DNA of 64,000 nucleotides from Schistosoma mansoni (taxonomy: Eukaryota > Platyhelminthes > Trematoda > Strigeidida > Schistosomatidae), in NCBI RefSeq assembly GCF_000237925.1, contig NW_017386061.1, positions 492,125 to 556,124 on the forward strand, in the 5' to 3' direction. The translations under genes and the position numbers were made by a program. The notes under the pieces are model-generated. The model worked only from the letters and a program-made list of their open reading frames with translations. It did not search any database and was not told the origin of the DNA. Every line of letters begins with the position of its first letter. Positions within the stretch are counted from its first letter, which is position 1. Positions 61,001 through 64,000 of this stretch are shown in pieces.

Positions 61001-63641
61001 TCATACAAGTATACCGAAGAGTAGCTAATTTGAATGAATTATGAGTTCAGTTATTTGTTGAGAGAAAAAAATAACCTTGTTTACATTTTAAGAAATATAT
61101 AACGTCGGTAGATGATCATGATTTGTTGTATTAGATCATAATTTTAAAAGTTTCCCATATTAATTTTAGTTCCTGTGACCAAATGATATTGTTAGTTTTT
61201 ATTCAATCACCGTAGCTTATAACAATAGGATACTGTGTTAAAGTAGTAAACTGAATTCGAAAAAATATTTTAATTTAGCTAAACTCGATCAGGTTACGAT
61301 TGGACTGAAAGCCGTATGAATTGTAAGGTTATGTGAAAATAGCAGCATAATTCTATTTGTCTCAATACCACACTTTATTGAGTAGCAAATCTTATGCCTA
61401 ACCTGCATAATAAGTACAGAATAACTACCACGCTGATTTGACTAAACAGCTCACTAGAAGCTGGAAATCAAATTTGATCTATTTGGAATCACTTTTCATC
61501 CCAGCCACCGACAGTTGAACAGTAAGCTGAGATGAATACATATTGAACAAGTTTATTGCTAATTGATACTAATTATGATTGTATGATAAAACTTCCAGTT
61601 GTTCAAGGGACTATATGATGGTTTTGAAGACTAACCACTTAAGAAGTGGTCTTTATGAGATCAAACGTCTTTTTACGGGCACAGTTTAAAAGTTTGAAAA
61701 GTGATTTCGGATATATGCTAGTTGATTTTTCTCAAGACACAAAGTGCTTTCCTAAAAAATGAATAATCTAGCTACCCATCGAGGGGATAAACATACAGAA
61801 AACCAAATAGATAGGCAAAATGAAGCAGCGAAGGAATGGATGGGACAACTATAAGTATGATACGAAAATTGTTAAACGGTGAATAAAAATAAGGAAGCAG
61901 CATCTGAGGCTAAAATATTTGATGAATTTAACTGGTGACTCTATAATACTGAAGAAATTAACCGAAAAGCCTATAATTCTGCTGTTAAACCATAAGTAAT
62001 TCAATTCATCAATTAAACACTGTCATCTTAGAACAAACATCCTTGGATTTATCACATTTCTCTCCATGTGATCAATTCATCATTTTAAAAGAAAGTGGAC
62101 GATGATTGTGAATATGGCAGGTCGGTTAAACGAGATTATGTACATAAATAAATAAAATTCGATTAGCACTAACGTACTGGAGAAATGTGGAAAAAGATAC
62201 TTCAAAAGTTACCCATGTATAAAAATCCAATTATAATGATGATAATGTTAATAATAACAATACAAAAATCACCTCGACAGTTGATGCACGAATAACATTT
62301 TCAGTCAGAGCTTTATCTTCGTAGCAAATAGCGGCCTAAAACAGAAATATGCAAGTACAGAGAGCATTTATACGGACTAAATGATATCTGATTTCAGCAA
62401 ACCCACTAATTATATTCAATGTACCCCAGGCTCAATAGAAATATCTGTCTGACAAAGTGAGTAAACAGAGCAATAGTACTCTCTTAAACATAACAGTAGT
62501 TTTTTAAGTCGCATCAAAGGTATCTAAAGCATTTCATATGTATGGTAGAGTTACTTATGTTAAACTTAAAGGTTTAAATAAATTCGTAAACAAGGTAGTG
62601 AACCTATATTTATCGAGGTGAATGAGACACGTTTAATAGTACTCAGCCACAGCCTACCTCGATACTCTATACTGGGCTGGCATAAAAGTAAGTTGGAAGG
62701 AAGATAGAAGTGATCAAATCAAGACTGTGAATTAAAAGTCTGTTAGCCTGATTTACATGGGAAAATGTAGATTTCTAGGTGATGTTCACGTGGTAACCGT
62801 AATCAATTCTTGAAGACCTTGGGTGACATGACTCAAAACCACTTGTACTGACATATAAGTATTCACTCCTCATTTTACGTGTTTGGTGTTATTTAATACT
62901 TATCATTTTTCAATAGTATCAGTTCGTTTTAAACTACATCTCGGACATTTACTCTTCCCTTACCATCGATACGACTATTGTTATCACTGTGTTCTCCATT
63001 TTGTTGATTCTATGTTGTCGTACAGATCTGAAGTGTGGTCATTGAACTGATACATATTTATAACAGACCCTGGGTTATCCATAACTGACTAGCAGAAAAT
63101 ATTTGAGGACTATAAGTACTTAGAAAAAAGATGTGGCAGAAACATGAATCCACTCAAAACTTTGAATCTTTACAAATCGCCATGGGGCTTGAATCATATA
63201 CATAGCAAATGTATGTGTAGATATCTAATGGCAACCACATGTACATTTATGTATACAATGCTATAAGCTAACTTCCTGGGAGATAACGACACATACTGTC
63301 AGGTTATCCAAGTTCAGACAAAAGCAAAATTGTCGAACCACAACCCACCCGTTAGAAATCAAATCCTTGTGCCAATGAACCACAGCTCCATACAGTTGGA
63401 AAGTCCTACCATGCGACTAAAATGTTGGCTTGATTATTAATAGATGTCTAGCTAGTTTTAGCACGAAATGAAAAATTTTAAGCAGTTACGGAGTCTGTAT
63501 TGAGAAACAGTATCAACAAATTATAAATATTATAGTGAAATAGTCTAATGAATCATTTACCTGCAAAAAATTTCCGATCACATGTTCAGCTATAGCAACG
63601 ATATAAATGCATACATTAAAGTTGAAACGTCCACTGAATTC
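11405..63641 (-). CDS. SOS: Son of sevenless homologue (Ras guanine nucleotide exchange factor), 5'-partial
   Basis: SOS is a cytosolic exchange factor that Grb2-type adaptors recruit to activated receptor tyrosine kinases, where it loads Ras with GTP. I assembled 16 exons by minus-strand GT/AG signals and phase: 63641-63561, 62335-62273, 59584-59487, 57002-56093, 53654-53247, 51502-50971, 49181-48798, 43251-42786, 34580-33525, 32798-32459, 31632-31489, 23579-23397, 22413-21901, 20251-20114, 18503-18086, 12069-11405. They total 6,399 nt (2,132 codons plus TGA) with no frame conflict. Module order (histone fold, DH, PH, REM, CDC25, proline-rich) is diagnostic of SOS rather than RasGRF. Tell-tale matches to animal SOS are [47 protein letters not shown] and [12 protein letters not shown]. 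The start codon and first histone-fold exons lie past the right edge. Codon numbers below count from the first codon in the window. Confidence 0.93.
12262..12711 (+). mobile_element. 5'-truncated SR2-like RTE 3' end
   Basis: Matches the last 450 bp of the SR2-like copies at 49620-50073, ending in the degenerate GTAA tail (CATAAGTAAATAAGTAAG). More diverged than the 49.5-kb copy. It lies just upstream of SOS terminal exon p on the gene strand. Confidence 0.78.
13150..17112 (+). mobile_element. Near-complete RTE-clade non-LTR retrotransposon
   Basis: A GC-richer block with a 5' leader from about 13150, an endonuclease-reverse transcriptase frame, a short 3'UTR and a terminal tandem of the tetramer GACT at about 17095-17112, typical of RTE tails. 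It lies in the SOS intron between exons p and o, opposite to the gene. Exact ends are uncertain because no clear target-site duplication was found. Confidence 0.85.
13503..16877 (+). pseudogene. RTE endonuclease / reverse transcriptase ORF with four in-frame stops
   Basis: One frame runs the whole length, 1,124 codons, closed by TAA at 16875. The best ATG is at 13608. Apurinic-endonuclease motifs come first: [29 protein letters not shown] and LDHIAISY. The reverse transcriptase follows: [28 protein letters not shown] and the YADD catalytic box in [10 protein letters not shown]. The C-terminal [16 protein letters not shown] is typical of RTE proteins. The frame is interrupted by TAG at 14595 and 14628, TAA at 15177 and TGA at 16593, with no frameshift. 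Context shows each is a single transition from Trp or Gln codons. The copy is therefore dead but young. Confidence 0.88.
17113..18085. other. SOS intron p-o, gene-free part
   Basis: Only an inverted TTTGCATA/TATGCAAA pair at 17520-17560 stands out. Confidence 0.5.
18086..18503 (-). CDS. SOS: SOS exon o: C-terminal tail, Ser/Asn-rich
   Basis: Codons 1773-1911 plus one base. It begins [19 protein letters not shown] and becomes poly-Ser/Asn/Thr. No recognisable domain is present. Supported by consensus splice sites (acceptor above 18503, GTATGT donor below 18086), phase continuity with exons n and p, and the same compositional style as the rest of the gene. Confidence 0.82.
18504..20113. other. 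SOS intron o-n
   Basis: 18990-19260 and 19330-19800 are less AT-rich than the flanks and look like old repeats, but I cannot name the family. Confidence 0.45.
19276..19328. repeat. TA microsatellite
   Basis: About 26 TA units in the intron between exons o and n. Confidence 0.95.
20114..20251 (-). CDS. SOS: SOS exon n: end of CDC25 domain
   Basis: Forty-six codons (1727-1772), phase 0 at both ends. [20 protein letters not shown] matches the human FFENLNPMGNSMEKEF that ends the CDC25 domain, followed by [14 protein letters not shown] (human LEIEPRNPK). The acceptor lies above 20251, and the donor GTAAAT just below 20114. Confidence 0.9.
20252..21900. other. SOS intron n-m
   Basis: AT-rich; no recognised repeat beyond the TA tract. 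Confidence 0.5.
20313..20333. repeat. TA microsatellite
   Basis: About 10 TA units, some 60 nt upstream of the exon n acceptor. Confidence 0.95.
21901..22413 (-). CDS. SOS: SOS exon m: CDC25 domain with insertion before the catalytic hairpin
   Basis: One hundred and seventy-one codons (1556-1726), phase 0 at both ends. [17 protein letters not shown] corresponds to the human DHYKKYLAKLRSI helix. About 55 Ser/Asn-rich residues then intervene before [19 protein letters not shown], which corresponds to the PPCVPFFGIYLTNILKTEE helical hairpin. It closes with [20 protein letters not shown] and [12 protein letters not shown] (human [20 protein letters not shown]). The hairpin is divergent; see findings. 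Confidence 0.92.
22775..22960 (-). mobile_element. Second hammerhead-retroposon family, sense to SOS, in intron l-m
   Basis: Tail at the left (AAAACCACTATTGG), ribozyme about 22816-22874, tRNA-like head to the right (TCTAGACTAAGAAGCCGG). The ribozyme keeps CTGAGGA, a six-pair stem II GTCCTA/TAGGAT, GAAA and a self-complementary stem III ACTG-T-CAGT with GTC, but one extra A separates stem I from the core. Confidence 0.65.
23343..23387. repeat. TA microsatellite beside SOS exon l donor
   Basis: About 22 TA units starting roughly ten bases into the intron. Confidence 0.95.
23397..23579 (-). CDS. SOS: SOS exon l: CDC25 domain, core helices
   Basis: Sixty-one codons (1495-1555), phase 0 at both ends. 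[20 protein letters not shown] and [20 protein letters not shown] align with human [21 protein letters not shown] and [35 protein letters not shown] matches VSAMNSSPVYRLDHTF. The donor GTAATC lies about ten bases from a long TA tract at 23343-23387. Confidence 0.92.
23703..24216 (+). mobile_element. Family X retroposon, full-length, with AAATAAATAAA tail
   Basis: Starts near GTACGGCCGAGAGTGAGG and ends TATGTGTTTAAATAAATAAA. Nearly identical in reverse to 30668-31180. Contains a 71-codon frame starting [15 protein letters not shown]. Confidence 0.8.
24240..24375 (-). mobile_element. Family X 3' fragment, tail-to-tail with the preceding copy
   Basis: Reverse complement of the family's last 130 bp (TATTTAAACGCATAAATATT, CGGATACATATGCGCCGCAC, GAGGGCTACGATACTGCC). 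Only 25 bp of AT-rich sequence separates it from the plus copy. Confidence 0.75.
24545..24766 (-). mobile_element. Sm-alpha-like unit, minus orientation, abutting gap
   Basis: Reverse complement of the Sm-alpha tail (24545-24700) followed by a decayed hammerhead at 24704-24765 whose core carries an extra base (CTGATCGAG) and GAGA in place of GAAA. It runs into the N gap. It forms the left arm of an inverted pair with 24967-25323. Confidence 0.8.
24767..24966. other. Assembly gap, 200 N
   Basis: A run of exactly 200 N, so probably a placeholder of unknown size, inside an inverted Sm-alpha pair. Confidence 0.98.
24967..25323 (+). mobile_element. Sm-alpha-like repeat, plus orientation, tandem unit
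   Basis: The tail starts TGCTAGCCACTATCCATC at 24967 and the same string recurs at 25298, giving a 331-bp period close to the known Sm-alpha unit. Between them lie the tail, a tRNA-like pol III head (A-box-like TGGCCGAGTGG at about 25162, B-box GGTTCGAGTCCC at about 25205) and a hammerhead at 25240-25300. Confidence 0.85.
25240..25300 (+). ncRNA. Hammerhead ribozyme, Sm-alpha type, one core change
   Basis: Stem I is CAGGTACATCCAG paired with CTGGATTCCACTG, core CTGACGA, stem II GTCC...GGAC, cleavage triplet GTC. The conserved GAAA reads GAAT at 25278, which removes the A15.1-U16.1 pair, so activity is probably weakened or lost. Confidence 0.85.
25324..27239. other. SOS intron l-k, part
   Basis: Holds the RTE fragment at 25741-26200; otherwise AT-rich with nothing recognised. 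Confidence 0.5.
25741..26200 (+). mobile_element. Degenerate 3' fragment of the 13-kb RTE family
   Basis: Follows the end of that element's ORF and 3'UTR (the segment around 16590-17110) with heavy divergence: AAGGGAGGTCAAACC, TAGGTGTAGACTAC and ACATGGATCAGAGCTG are recognisable, ending near an ACCGACTGATCGAC tail. 5'-truncated. Confidence 0.65.
27295..27450 (+). mobile_element. Sm-alpha-like retroposon, tRNA-like head plus hammerhead
   Basis: A B-box GGGTTCGAGTCTC and the hammerhead are followed by the first 20 bp of the tail, cut at CATCTCTGCTTA. A reverse-oriented 5' fragment of the tail (27240-27292) precedes it, so this too is an inverted arrangement. Confidence 0.82.
27368..27428 (+). 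ncRNA. Hammerhead ribozyme, Sm-alpha type, apparently intact
   Basis: Stem I strands 27368-27381 and 27415-27428 (ATCCAG/CTGGAT inner helix, GCAG/CTGC outer helix with an internal loop). Core CTGACGA is at 27382-27388, stem II GTCCCAAATAGGAC, GAAA at 27403-27406, palindromic stem III ACGCGCGT, and predicted cleavage after C27414. All catalytic positions match the published schistosome hammerhead pattern. It is antisense to SOS. Confidence 0.9.
27912..28017. repeat. Compound trinucleotide repeat
   Basis: ATC, ACC, ACA, ACT and AAT blocks follow one another, evidently by stepwise mutation and expansion. Confidence 0.95.
28018..29469. other. SOS intron l-k, part
   Basis: No gene or named repeat seen. 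Confidence 0.5.
29470..29946 (+). mobile_element. Family X retroposon, diverged
   Basis: Collinear with 23703-24216 from GAGATTTAGAGGACGAAAAG through GTTTATGTGTTTAAATAAAT, with local divergence after 29760. The frame is broken by TGA (ATGGGACTGAATTTCC). Confidence 0.78.
30668..31180 (-). mobile_element. Family X retroposon, near-identical inverse of 23703-24216
   Basis: Tail TTTATTTATTTAAACACATA at the left, head ending ACTCTCAGCCGTATCAG at the right. Its 71-codon frame differs from the 24-kb copy at only a few residues, so both inserted recently or one copies the other. Confidence 0.8.
31489..31632 (-). CDS. SOS: SOS exon k: start of CDC25 catalytic domain
   Basis: Forty-eight codons (1447-1494), phase 0 at both ends. 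[20 protein letters not shown] is the first structurally conserved region of RasGEF domains (human [20 protein letters not shown]). The following [18 protein letters not shown] corresponds to the PSELVGSVWTKE segment. The donor is GTAAGT. Confidence 0.93.
32459..32798 (-). CDS. SOS: SOS exon j: REM domain end and linker to CDC25
   Basis: Codons 1333-1446. [20 protein letters not shown] matches human RVLNVCRHWVEHHFYDF, and [16 protein letters not shown] continues the REM helices. A Thr/Ser-rich linker of about 50 residues leads to the catalytic domain. The donor GTGAGT is consensus. Phase is 2 in, 0 out. Confidence 0.92.
32799..33524. other. SOS intron j-i
   Basis: Contains a slightly GC-richer patch at about 33000-33130; unclassified. 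Confidence 0.45.
33525..34580 (-). CDS. SOS: SOS exon i: PH-REM linker, large acidic/Ser-rich insertion, REM domain start
   Basis: Codons 981-1332. It starts [17 protein letters not shown], near-identical to the human SOS1 linker RFAEPDSEENIIFEENM. About 235 residues of low complexity follow (about 1005-1240), including an acidic run [20 protein letters not shown] and poly-Ser/Thr stretches. The REM (RasGEF-N) domain then begins: [44 protein letters not shown] forms the allosteric Ras-binding site with the CDC25 domain. The acceptor sits above 34580 and the donor GTAAAA below 33525. Confidence 0.93.
34581..35328. other. SOS intron i-h, part
   Basis: AT-rich; chance ORF at 35016-35261 has no support. 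Confidence 0.5.
35336..38237 (+). mobile_element. SR2/Perere-3-like RTE retrotransposon, internally deleted
   Basis: Starts with the family's AACTCCGCC end and finishes with the AACAGGCGTCAGTAAGTAA tail. The 7-bp AGTAGAT at 35329-35335 recurs at 38238-38244 as a probable target-site duplication. Coding pieces in shifting frames: endonuclease ([26 protein letters not shown]), a linker helical region ([18 protein letters not shown]), RT fragments ([40 protein letters not shown]-like text near 37380) and a C-terminal part ([32 protein letters not shown]). About 220 bp are missing near 38145, where LLWEIE runs straight into [11 protein letters not shown]. Numerous frameshifts; not functional. Confidence 0.85.
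38640..38830. mobile_element. Inverted pair of the second hammerhead-retroposon family
   Basis: A truncated minus tail (TCAGACCACCATTGGAAACG, 38655-38692) abuts a plus copy with ribozyme relic about 38728-38788. The relic has CTGAGGA and the ACGGCCGTC cleavage segment, but the GACGAAA element reads GATTAAA and stem II is broken. Confidence 0.65.
39230..39345 (+). mobile_element. Fragment of the second hammerhead-retroposon family tail
   Basis: GTTTCCAGATTTTTAATGC and GGTCTAACATTGAACGGTTC match the tail at 38790-38830. No ribozyme remains. Confidence 0.5.
39663..39682. repeat. TG microsatellite
   Basis: Ten TG units. Confidence 0.95.
39866..40210 (-). mobile_element. Family X retroposon, 5'-truncated
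   Basis: Tail and central part only, with 82-codon frame [16 protein letters not shown]. Cut at CCTAGATGGACGC. Confidence 0.75.
40211..41104. other. SOS intron i-h, part
   Basis: A 104-codon minus-strand frame (40715-40401) has no recognisable similarity and no splice support. Confidence 0.4.
41105..41490. mobile_element. Head-to-head pair of degenerate Sm-alpha-like units
   Basis: Left half on the minus strand: hammerhead relic about 41113-41170, B-box-like GGATTCGAGTGCC, A-box-like region near 41260. Right half on the plus strand: hammerhead relic 41306-41368 (CTGACGAATCTC, GATGAAGAC) then the Sm-alpha tail to about 41490. Both ribozymes have lost key bases. Confidence 0.75.
41770..41855 (+). 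mobile_element. Fragment of the second hammerhead-retroposon family tail
   Basis: TTCCAGGTTTTCCATGGTAG and TCTAACATTGATCCATTCAT match the family tail. Truncated before the ribozyme. Confidence 0.6.
42190..42640 (+). mobile_element. Degenerate 3' fragment of the 13-kb RTE family
   Basis: CGGGAAGTCAAACCAAAAAT, CATGAAGTCACTGACTGTTG and TAATGTTGGTAGATGC mirror 16680-16760 of the intact copy. 5'-truncated and old, next to SOS exon h. Confidence 0.68.
42786..43251 (-). CDS. SOS: SOS exon h: PH domain, last part
   Basis: It encodes [11 protein letters not shown] (equivalent to HAFEIILKD of SOS1), a Ser/Thr-rich insertion, and then [20 protein letters not shown], the C-terminal PH helix (human [20 protein letters not shown]) with its near-invariant Trp. 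It exits in phase 2 into exon i. The right edge is uncertain: AG before 43251 gives the conservative start used here, but an upstream AG at about 43304 also keeps the frame open and would add about 17 residues. Confidence 0.85.
44043..44565 (+). mobile_element. Family X retroposon, full-length
   Basis: From CCCCGGTACGGCCGAGAGTG to TTTAAATAAATAAATAAATA. The 100-codon frame (44250-44552, from [15 protein letters not shown] to CTNIYVFK) is the longest plus-strand version in the family here. Confidence 0.8.
44566..46484. other. SOS intron h-g, part
   Basis: Includes the CCAAT/TATA block at 45540-45960; the rest shows nothing. Confidence 0.45.
45540..45960 (+). promoter_or_regulatory. CCAAT/TATA-bearing block, possible solo LTR
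   Basis: ATCCAATCAGCG (about 45658), its inverse TGATTGGTTGATT (about 45727) and ACTATAAAAACCC (about 45804) stand in promoter order on the plus strand inside an SOS intron. No ORF follows. Confidence 0.35.
46485..46770 (+). mobile_element. Candidate LTR fragment, copy 1
   Basis: Similar to 48135-48440: AGCCCACATGAGTTATTCTA, CGGACAGACCAATTTATTT, CTCGCTTATCAACCTTGATT, AAACGAGTGCTTGAA. No internal coding region nearby. Confidence 0.45.
47061..47119 (+). repeat. 59-bp direct repeat, left copy
   Basis: Identical to 47800-47858. Directly abuts element Y. Confidence 0.9.
47120..47599 (-). mobile_element. Unclassified element Y, copy 1 (truncated by gap)
   Basis: Starts AACTGAACTCATAATTC and is the reverse complement of 60560-61044 at about 98% over the 79-codon frame (47421-47182, [19 protein letters not shown]...). 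The gap hides its other end. I do not recognise the encoded peptide. Confidence 0.7.
47600..47799. other. Assembly gap, 200 N
   Basis: A run of exactly 200 N between element Y and the 59-bp repeat. Confidence 0.98.
47800..47858 (+). repeat. 59-bp direct repeat, right copy, begins at the gap edge
   Basis: Starts on the first base after the N run and reproduces 47061-47119 exactly. Then it continues into the inverted repeat at 47852, whereas the left copy runs into element Y. Confidence 0.9.
47852..47981. repeat. 39-bp-arm inverted repeat
   Basis: Arms 47852-47890 and 47943-47981 are complementary with about two mismatches around a 52-bp loop. Could be the remnant of a palindromic mobile element. 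Confidence 0.8.
48135..48540 (+). mobile_element. Candidate solo LTR, copy 2
   Basis: Begins TGTTAGGCCCACATAG, contains a TATA-like GTATAAAATATACG at about 48422 and ends near GGATTGGCGACATA. Start, promoter and end order fit a Gypsy-type LTR, but no internal region or target-site duplication was confirmed. Confidence 0.45.
48798..49181 (-). CDS. SOS: SOS exon g: PH domain, first part
   Basis: One hundred and twenty-eight codons, phase 1 to phase 1. With exon f it reads GDFVM then [13 protein letters not shown], followed by [15 protein letters not shown], the beta strands of the SOS PH domain (human HIFLFDGLMICCK). A later segment, [15 protein letters not shown], fits the next strands. A Ser/Asn/His-rich insertion ends the exon. 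PH domains of SOS bind phosphoinositides and phosphatidic acid at the plasma membrane. Confidence 0.9.
49520..50073 (+). mobile_element. 5'-truncated SR2-like RTE 3' end
   Basis: Encodes remnants of the C-terminus ([60 protein letters not shown]) and ends with GGTAACAGGCGTAATTGAG. In the intron between exons g and f. Confidence 0.82.
50971..51502 (-). CDS. SOS: SOS exon f: end of DH domain and linker to PH
   Basis: Codons 521-697 plus one base. [18 protein letters not shown] corresponds to the last DH helices (human [20 protein letters not shown]). It continues in helical sequence ([18 protein letters not shown]), then a Pro/Ser/Thr/Asn-rich stretch of about 100 residues, and ends GDFVM, equivalent to the EFIM that opens the SOS PH domain. 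The phase-1 donor GTAAGT joins exon g. Confidence 0.88.
51570..51860 (+). mobile_element. Second hammerhead-retroposon family, copy with tRNA-like head
   Basis: The head has B-box GGGTTCGATCCC at about 51748. A ribozyme relic (about 51773-51830) keeps CTGAGGA, but stem II (GCCCTATAATAAAAC) and GAAG are disrupted. The tail (TCTCAATGGTTATCGGC) is degenerate. Confidence 0.65.
52320..52530 (+). mobile_element. Second hammerhead-retroposon family, well-preserved head and ribozyme
   Basis: tRNA-like head (CTTAGTGGTCTAGAG, B-box GGGCTCGAGTCCC at about 52392), ribozyme about 52418-52478 and tail (GGTTTTCGATGATGGTTTAG). Core CTGAGGA, stem II GTCCC/GGGAC, GAAA, ATGGCCGT and GTC are intact, but stem I has mismatches (CACTT against CAATG). 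Confidence 0.75.
52531..53246. other. SOS intron f-e, part
   Basis: AT-rich with no recognised content. Confidence 0.5.
53247..53654 (-). CDS. SOS: SOS exon e: DH domain continuation
   Basis: One hundred and thirty-six codons (385-520), phase 0 at both ends. About 90 residues of Thr/Asn/His-rich sequence, with a CLHC pair near its start, precede [17 protein letters not shown] and the following helix ending HELIE. That helix matches the central DH helix of SOS1 (AVQYVLPRLLLAPVYH). The insertion therefore falls between two DH helices. The acceptor lies just above 53654 and the donor GTAAGA just below 53247. Confidence 0.9.
53887..55328 (+). mobile_element. SR2-like RTE copy, 5' half fused to 3' piece
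   Basis: Begins ACTCCGCCAGTTGCTC, the same 5' end as 35336. The endonuclease part is readable ([60 protein letters not shown]-like text). At about 55245 it jumps to the C-terminal segment [14 protein letters not shown] and is then cut off at about 55328, before the usual tail. Reverse transcriptase is absent. Confidence 0.82.
56093..57002 (-). CDS. SOS: SOS exon d: first half of the RhoGEF (DH) domain with a long insertion
   Basis: Codons 81-384. It opens with [15 protein letters not shown] and LIRVFREPI, the first DH helix of SOS, followed by [13 protein letters not shown] at about codons 139-152. Roughly 155 residues rich in Ser, Asn, Thr and Asp (about 164-317) then interrupt the domain, where human SOS1 has only about a dozen. 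After the insertion [12 protein letters not shown] (from about 322) resumes the DH domain. The donor GTAAGT lies at the left edge. The DH domain in SOS acts on Rac-type GTPases and also helps autoinhibit the Ras-GEF site. Confidence 0.92.
57003..58977. other. SOS intron d-c, part
   Basis: Apart from the Penelope-like piece at 57735-57830, no feature is recognised. Confidence 0.45.
57735..57830 (-). mobile_element. Penelope-like terminal fragment with hammerhead relic
   Basis: On the minus strand: AGAAGTCCAG...CTGGACGAAACGTTGG, the stem II-GAAA-ACGTT signature of hammerheads in Penelope-like elements. The CUGANGA core is replaced by GGGGAGA, so the ribozyme is dead. Confidence 0.45.
58978..59110 (+). 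mobile_element. tRNA-like SINE fragment
   Basis: A-box-like GTGGTTTAGTAGTTAAG and B-box GGGTTCAAACCCC, followed by AAACTGGGTAGTATCACTAG. No folded tRNA acceptor stem. Confidence 0.5.
59325..59455 (+). mobile_element. Sm-alpha-like tail fragment
   Basis: Matches 24987-25110 (GCTTGTGAATTAAAGCTATA, ATCGAGGCAATACGCAC, GATTCAAACAAACAATACC). No head or ribozyme remains. Confidence 0.75.
59487..59584 (-). CDS. SOS: SOS exon c: histone fold to DH linker
   Basis: Ninety-eight nucleotides, entering in phase 0 and leaving with two bases of a Lys codon that exon d completes. It encodes [16 protein letters not shown] and the linker ending in FPQDYD. The donor is the consensus GTAAGT. A degenerate Sm-alpha tail lies immediately downstream in the intron (59325-59455). 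Confidence 0.8.
60560..61044 (+). mobile_element. Unclassified element Y, copy 2
   Basis: Ends GAATTATGAGTTCAGTT at 61044, the exact mirror of copy 1. The 79-codon frame (60751-60990) differs at two residues (Phe/Leu and Pro/Leu) plus one silent site. The left end is not resolved. It sits in the intron between exons b and c. Confidence 0.7.
61045..62272. other. SOS intron c-b, part
   Basis: AT-rich with no recognised content. Confidence 0.5.
62273..62335 (-). CDS. SOS: SOS exon b: histone-fold module (part)
   Basis: Twenty-one codons, phase 0 at both ends, including [18 protein letters not shown]. With the next exon it reads [15 protein letters not shown], which corresponds to the [20 protein letters not shown] helix that ends the histone fold of SOS1. 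It is short, so it is supported by splice sites, phase and homology together. Confidence 0.75.
62600..63060 (+). mobile_element. Degenerate 3' fragment of the 13-kb RTE family
   Basis: Weak but collinear similarity to 16600-17080: GTTGGAAGGAAGATAG, AAGACCTTGGGTGACATGAC and a 3' segment around CTATGTTGTCGTACAGATC. In the intron between exons a and b. Confidence 0.5.
63561..63641 (-). CDS. SOS: SOS exon a: histone-fold module (part)
   Basis: Twenty-seven codons, phase 0 at both ends. The translation contains [18 protein letters not shown], which lines up with the VSVYIVAVLEYISADIL helix in the second histone-like fold of human SOS1. The acceptor AG lies just above 63641 and the donor GTAAATG just below 63561. 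In SOS1 this module binds acidic lipids and contributes to autoinhibition. The first half of the module must be encoded beyond the window. Confidence 0.85.
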
Positions 63642-64000
63642 CTATGTATAGATGAAATTGAAATAATCAAAATTATTTATTAAGTAACTTTTATCACTAT
63701 AATAATCAATAGAAGCAACTTCGATATTCAATATAAACAAACACTATCACTACTCAGTCTATAACACTTCTTTAGTTCAACTTTTATTCAAATAAACACG
63801 GGCTAAGGAACCTCGTTTTACAGATCGATAACTCGGAGAGATACCATATTAAGAGCTTCCACCACATAGTATGTTAACTCTGAATTACACCAGTAATATT
63901 TTACATTACTAAAATGTTATAAATACAATTTTAAATAGCTATGACAAAATAATTTATCACTTAGTGTTACTACAATTTGATATTTTAAAACAAAAACTTA

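Noticed and set aside
56093-63641. RasGRF rather than SOS
   Set aside because: The histone-fold module, absence of an IQ motif and the RFSQPDS linker together with the SH3-binding tail fit SOS.

Overview
The window is an AT-rich, intron-rich eukaryotic locus, almost certainly from a blood fluke (Schistosoma). Three things point there: satellite/SINE units of the Sm-alpha type with a tRNA-like head and a hammerhead ribozyme, RTE-clade non-LTR retrotransposons of the SR2/Perere-3 type, and an Asn/Ser/Thr-rich, homopolymer-laden coding style. The species cannot be fixed from the sequence alone. Two 200-base N runs (24767-24966, 47600-47799) are assembly gaps.

One real protein-coding gene is visible. 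It lies on the minus strand from beyond the right edge of the window (63641) down to a TGA stop at 11405-11407. It is a Son-of-sevenless (SOS) Ras guanine nucleotide exchange factor. Sixteen exons join with consistent splice phases into 2,132 codons plus stop. In order they carry: the end of the histone-fold module, a RhoGEF (DH) domain, a PH domain, the REM/RasGEF-N domain, the CDC25/RasGEF catalytic domain, and a C-terminal proline-rich tail with three class II SH3 ligands of the Grb2 type. The N-terminal exons lie outside the window. The protein is far longer than human SOS1 (about 1,333 residues) because low-complexity insertions of tens to hundreds of residues interrupt the DH, PH, REM and even CDC25 modules.

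The rest is intron and 3' flank filled with mobile DNA. (1) A near-complete RTE element at about 13150-17112 has a single 1,124-codon frame broken only by four in-frame stops. (2) SR2-like RTE copies lie at 35336-38237 (with target-site duplication), 53887-55328, 49520-50073 and 12262-12711, plus a 127-bp 5'+3' chimeric mini-element with its own target-site duplication at 5980-6106. (3) Two families of tRNA-headed retroposons carry hammerhead ribozymes: Sm-alpha-like (intact ribozyme at 27368-27428) and a second, differently paired family (intact ribozyme at 4705-4760, minus strand). (4) A roughly 500-bp retroposon family is present in seven copies. (5) A recently duplicated inverted element Y lies at 47120-47599 and about 60560-61044. 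(6) There are candidate LTR and Penelope-like remnants and many TA microsatellites.

The most unusual feature is that both hammerhead families repeatedly occur as head-to-head inverted dimers (4665-4925, 24545-25323, 38640-38830, 41105-41490). Their stem III sequences are themselves palindromic.
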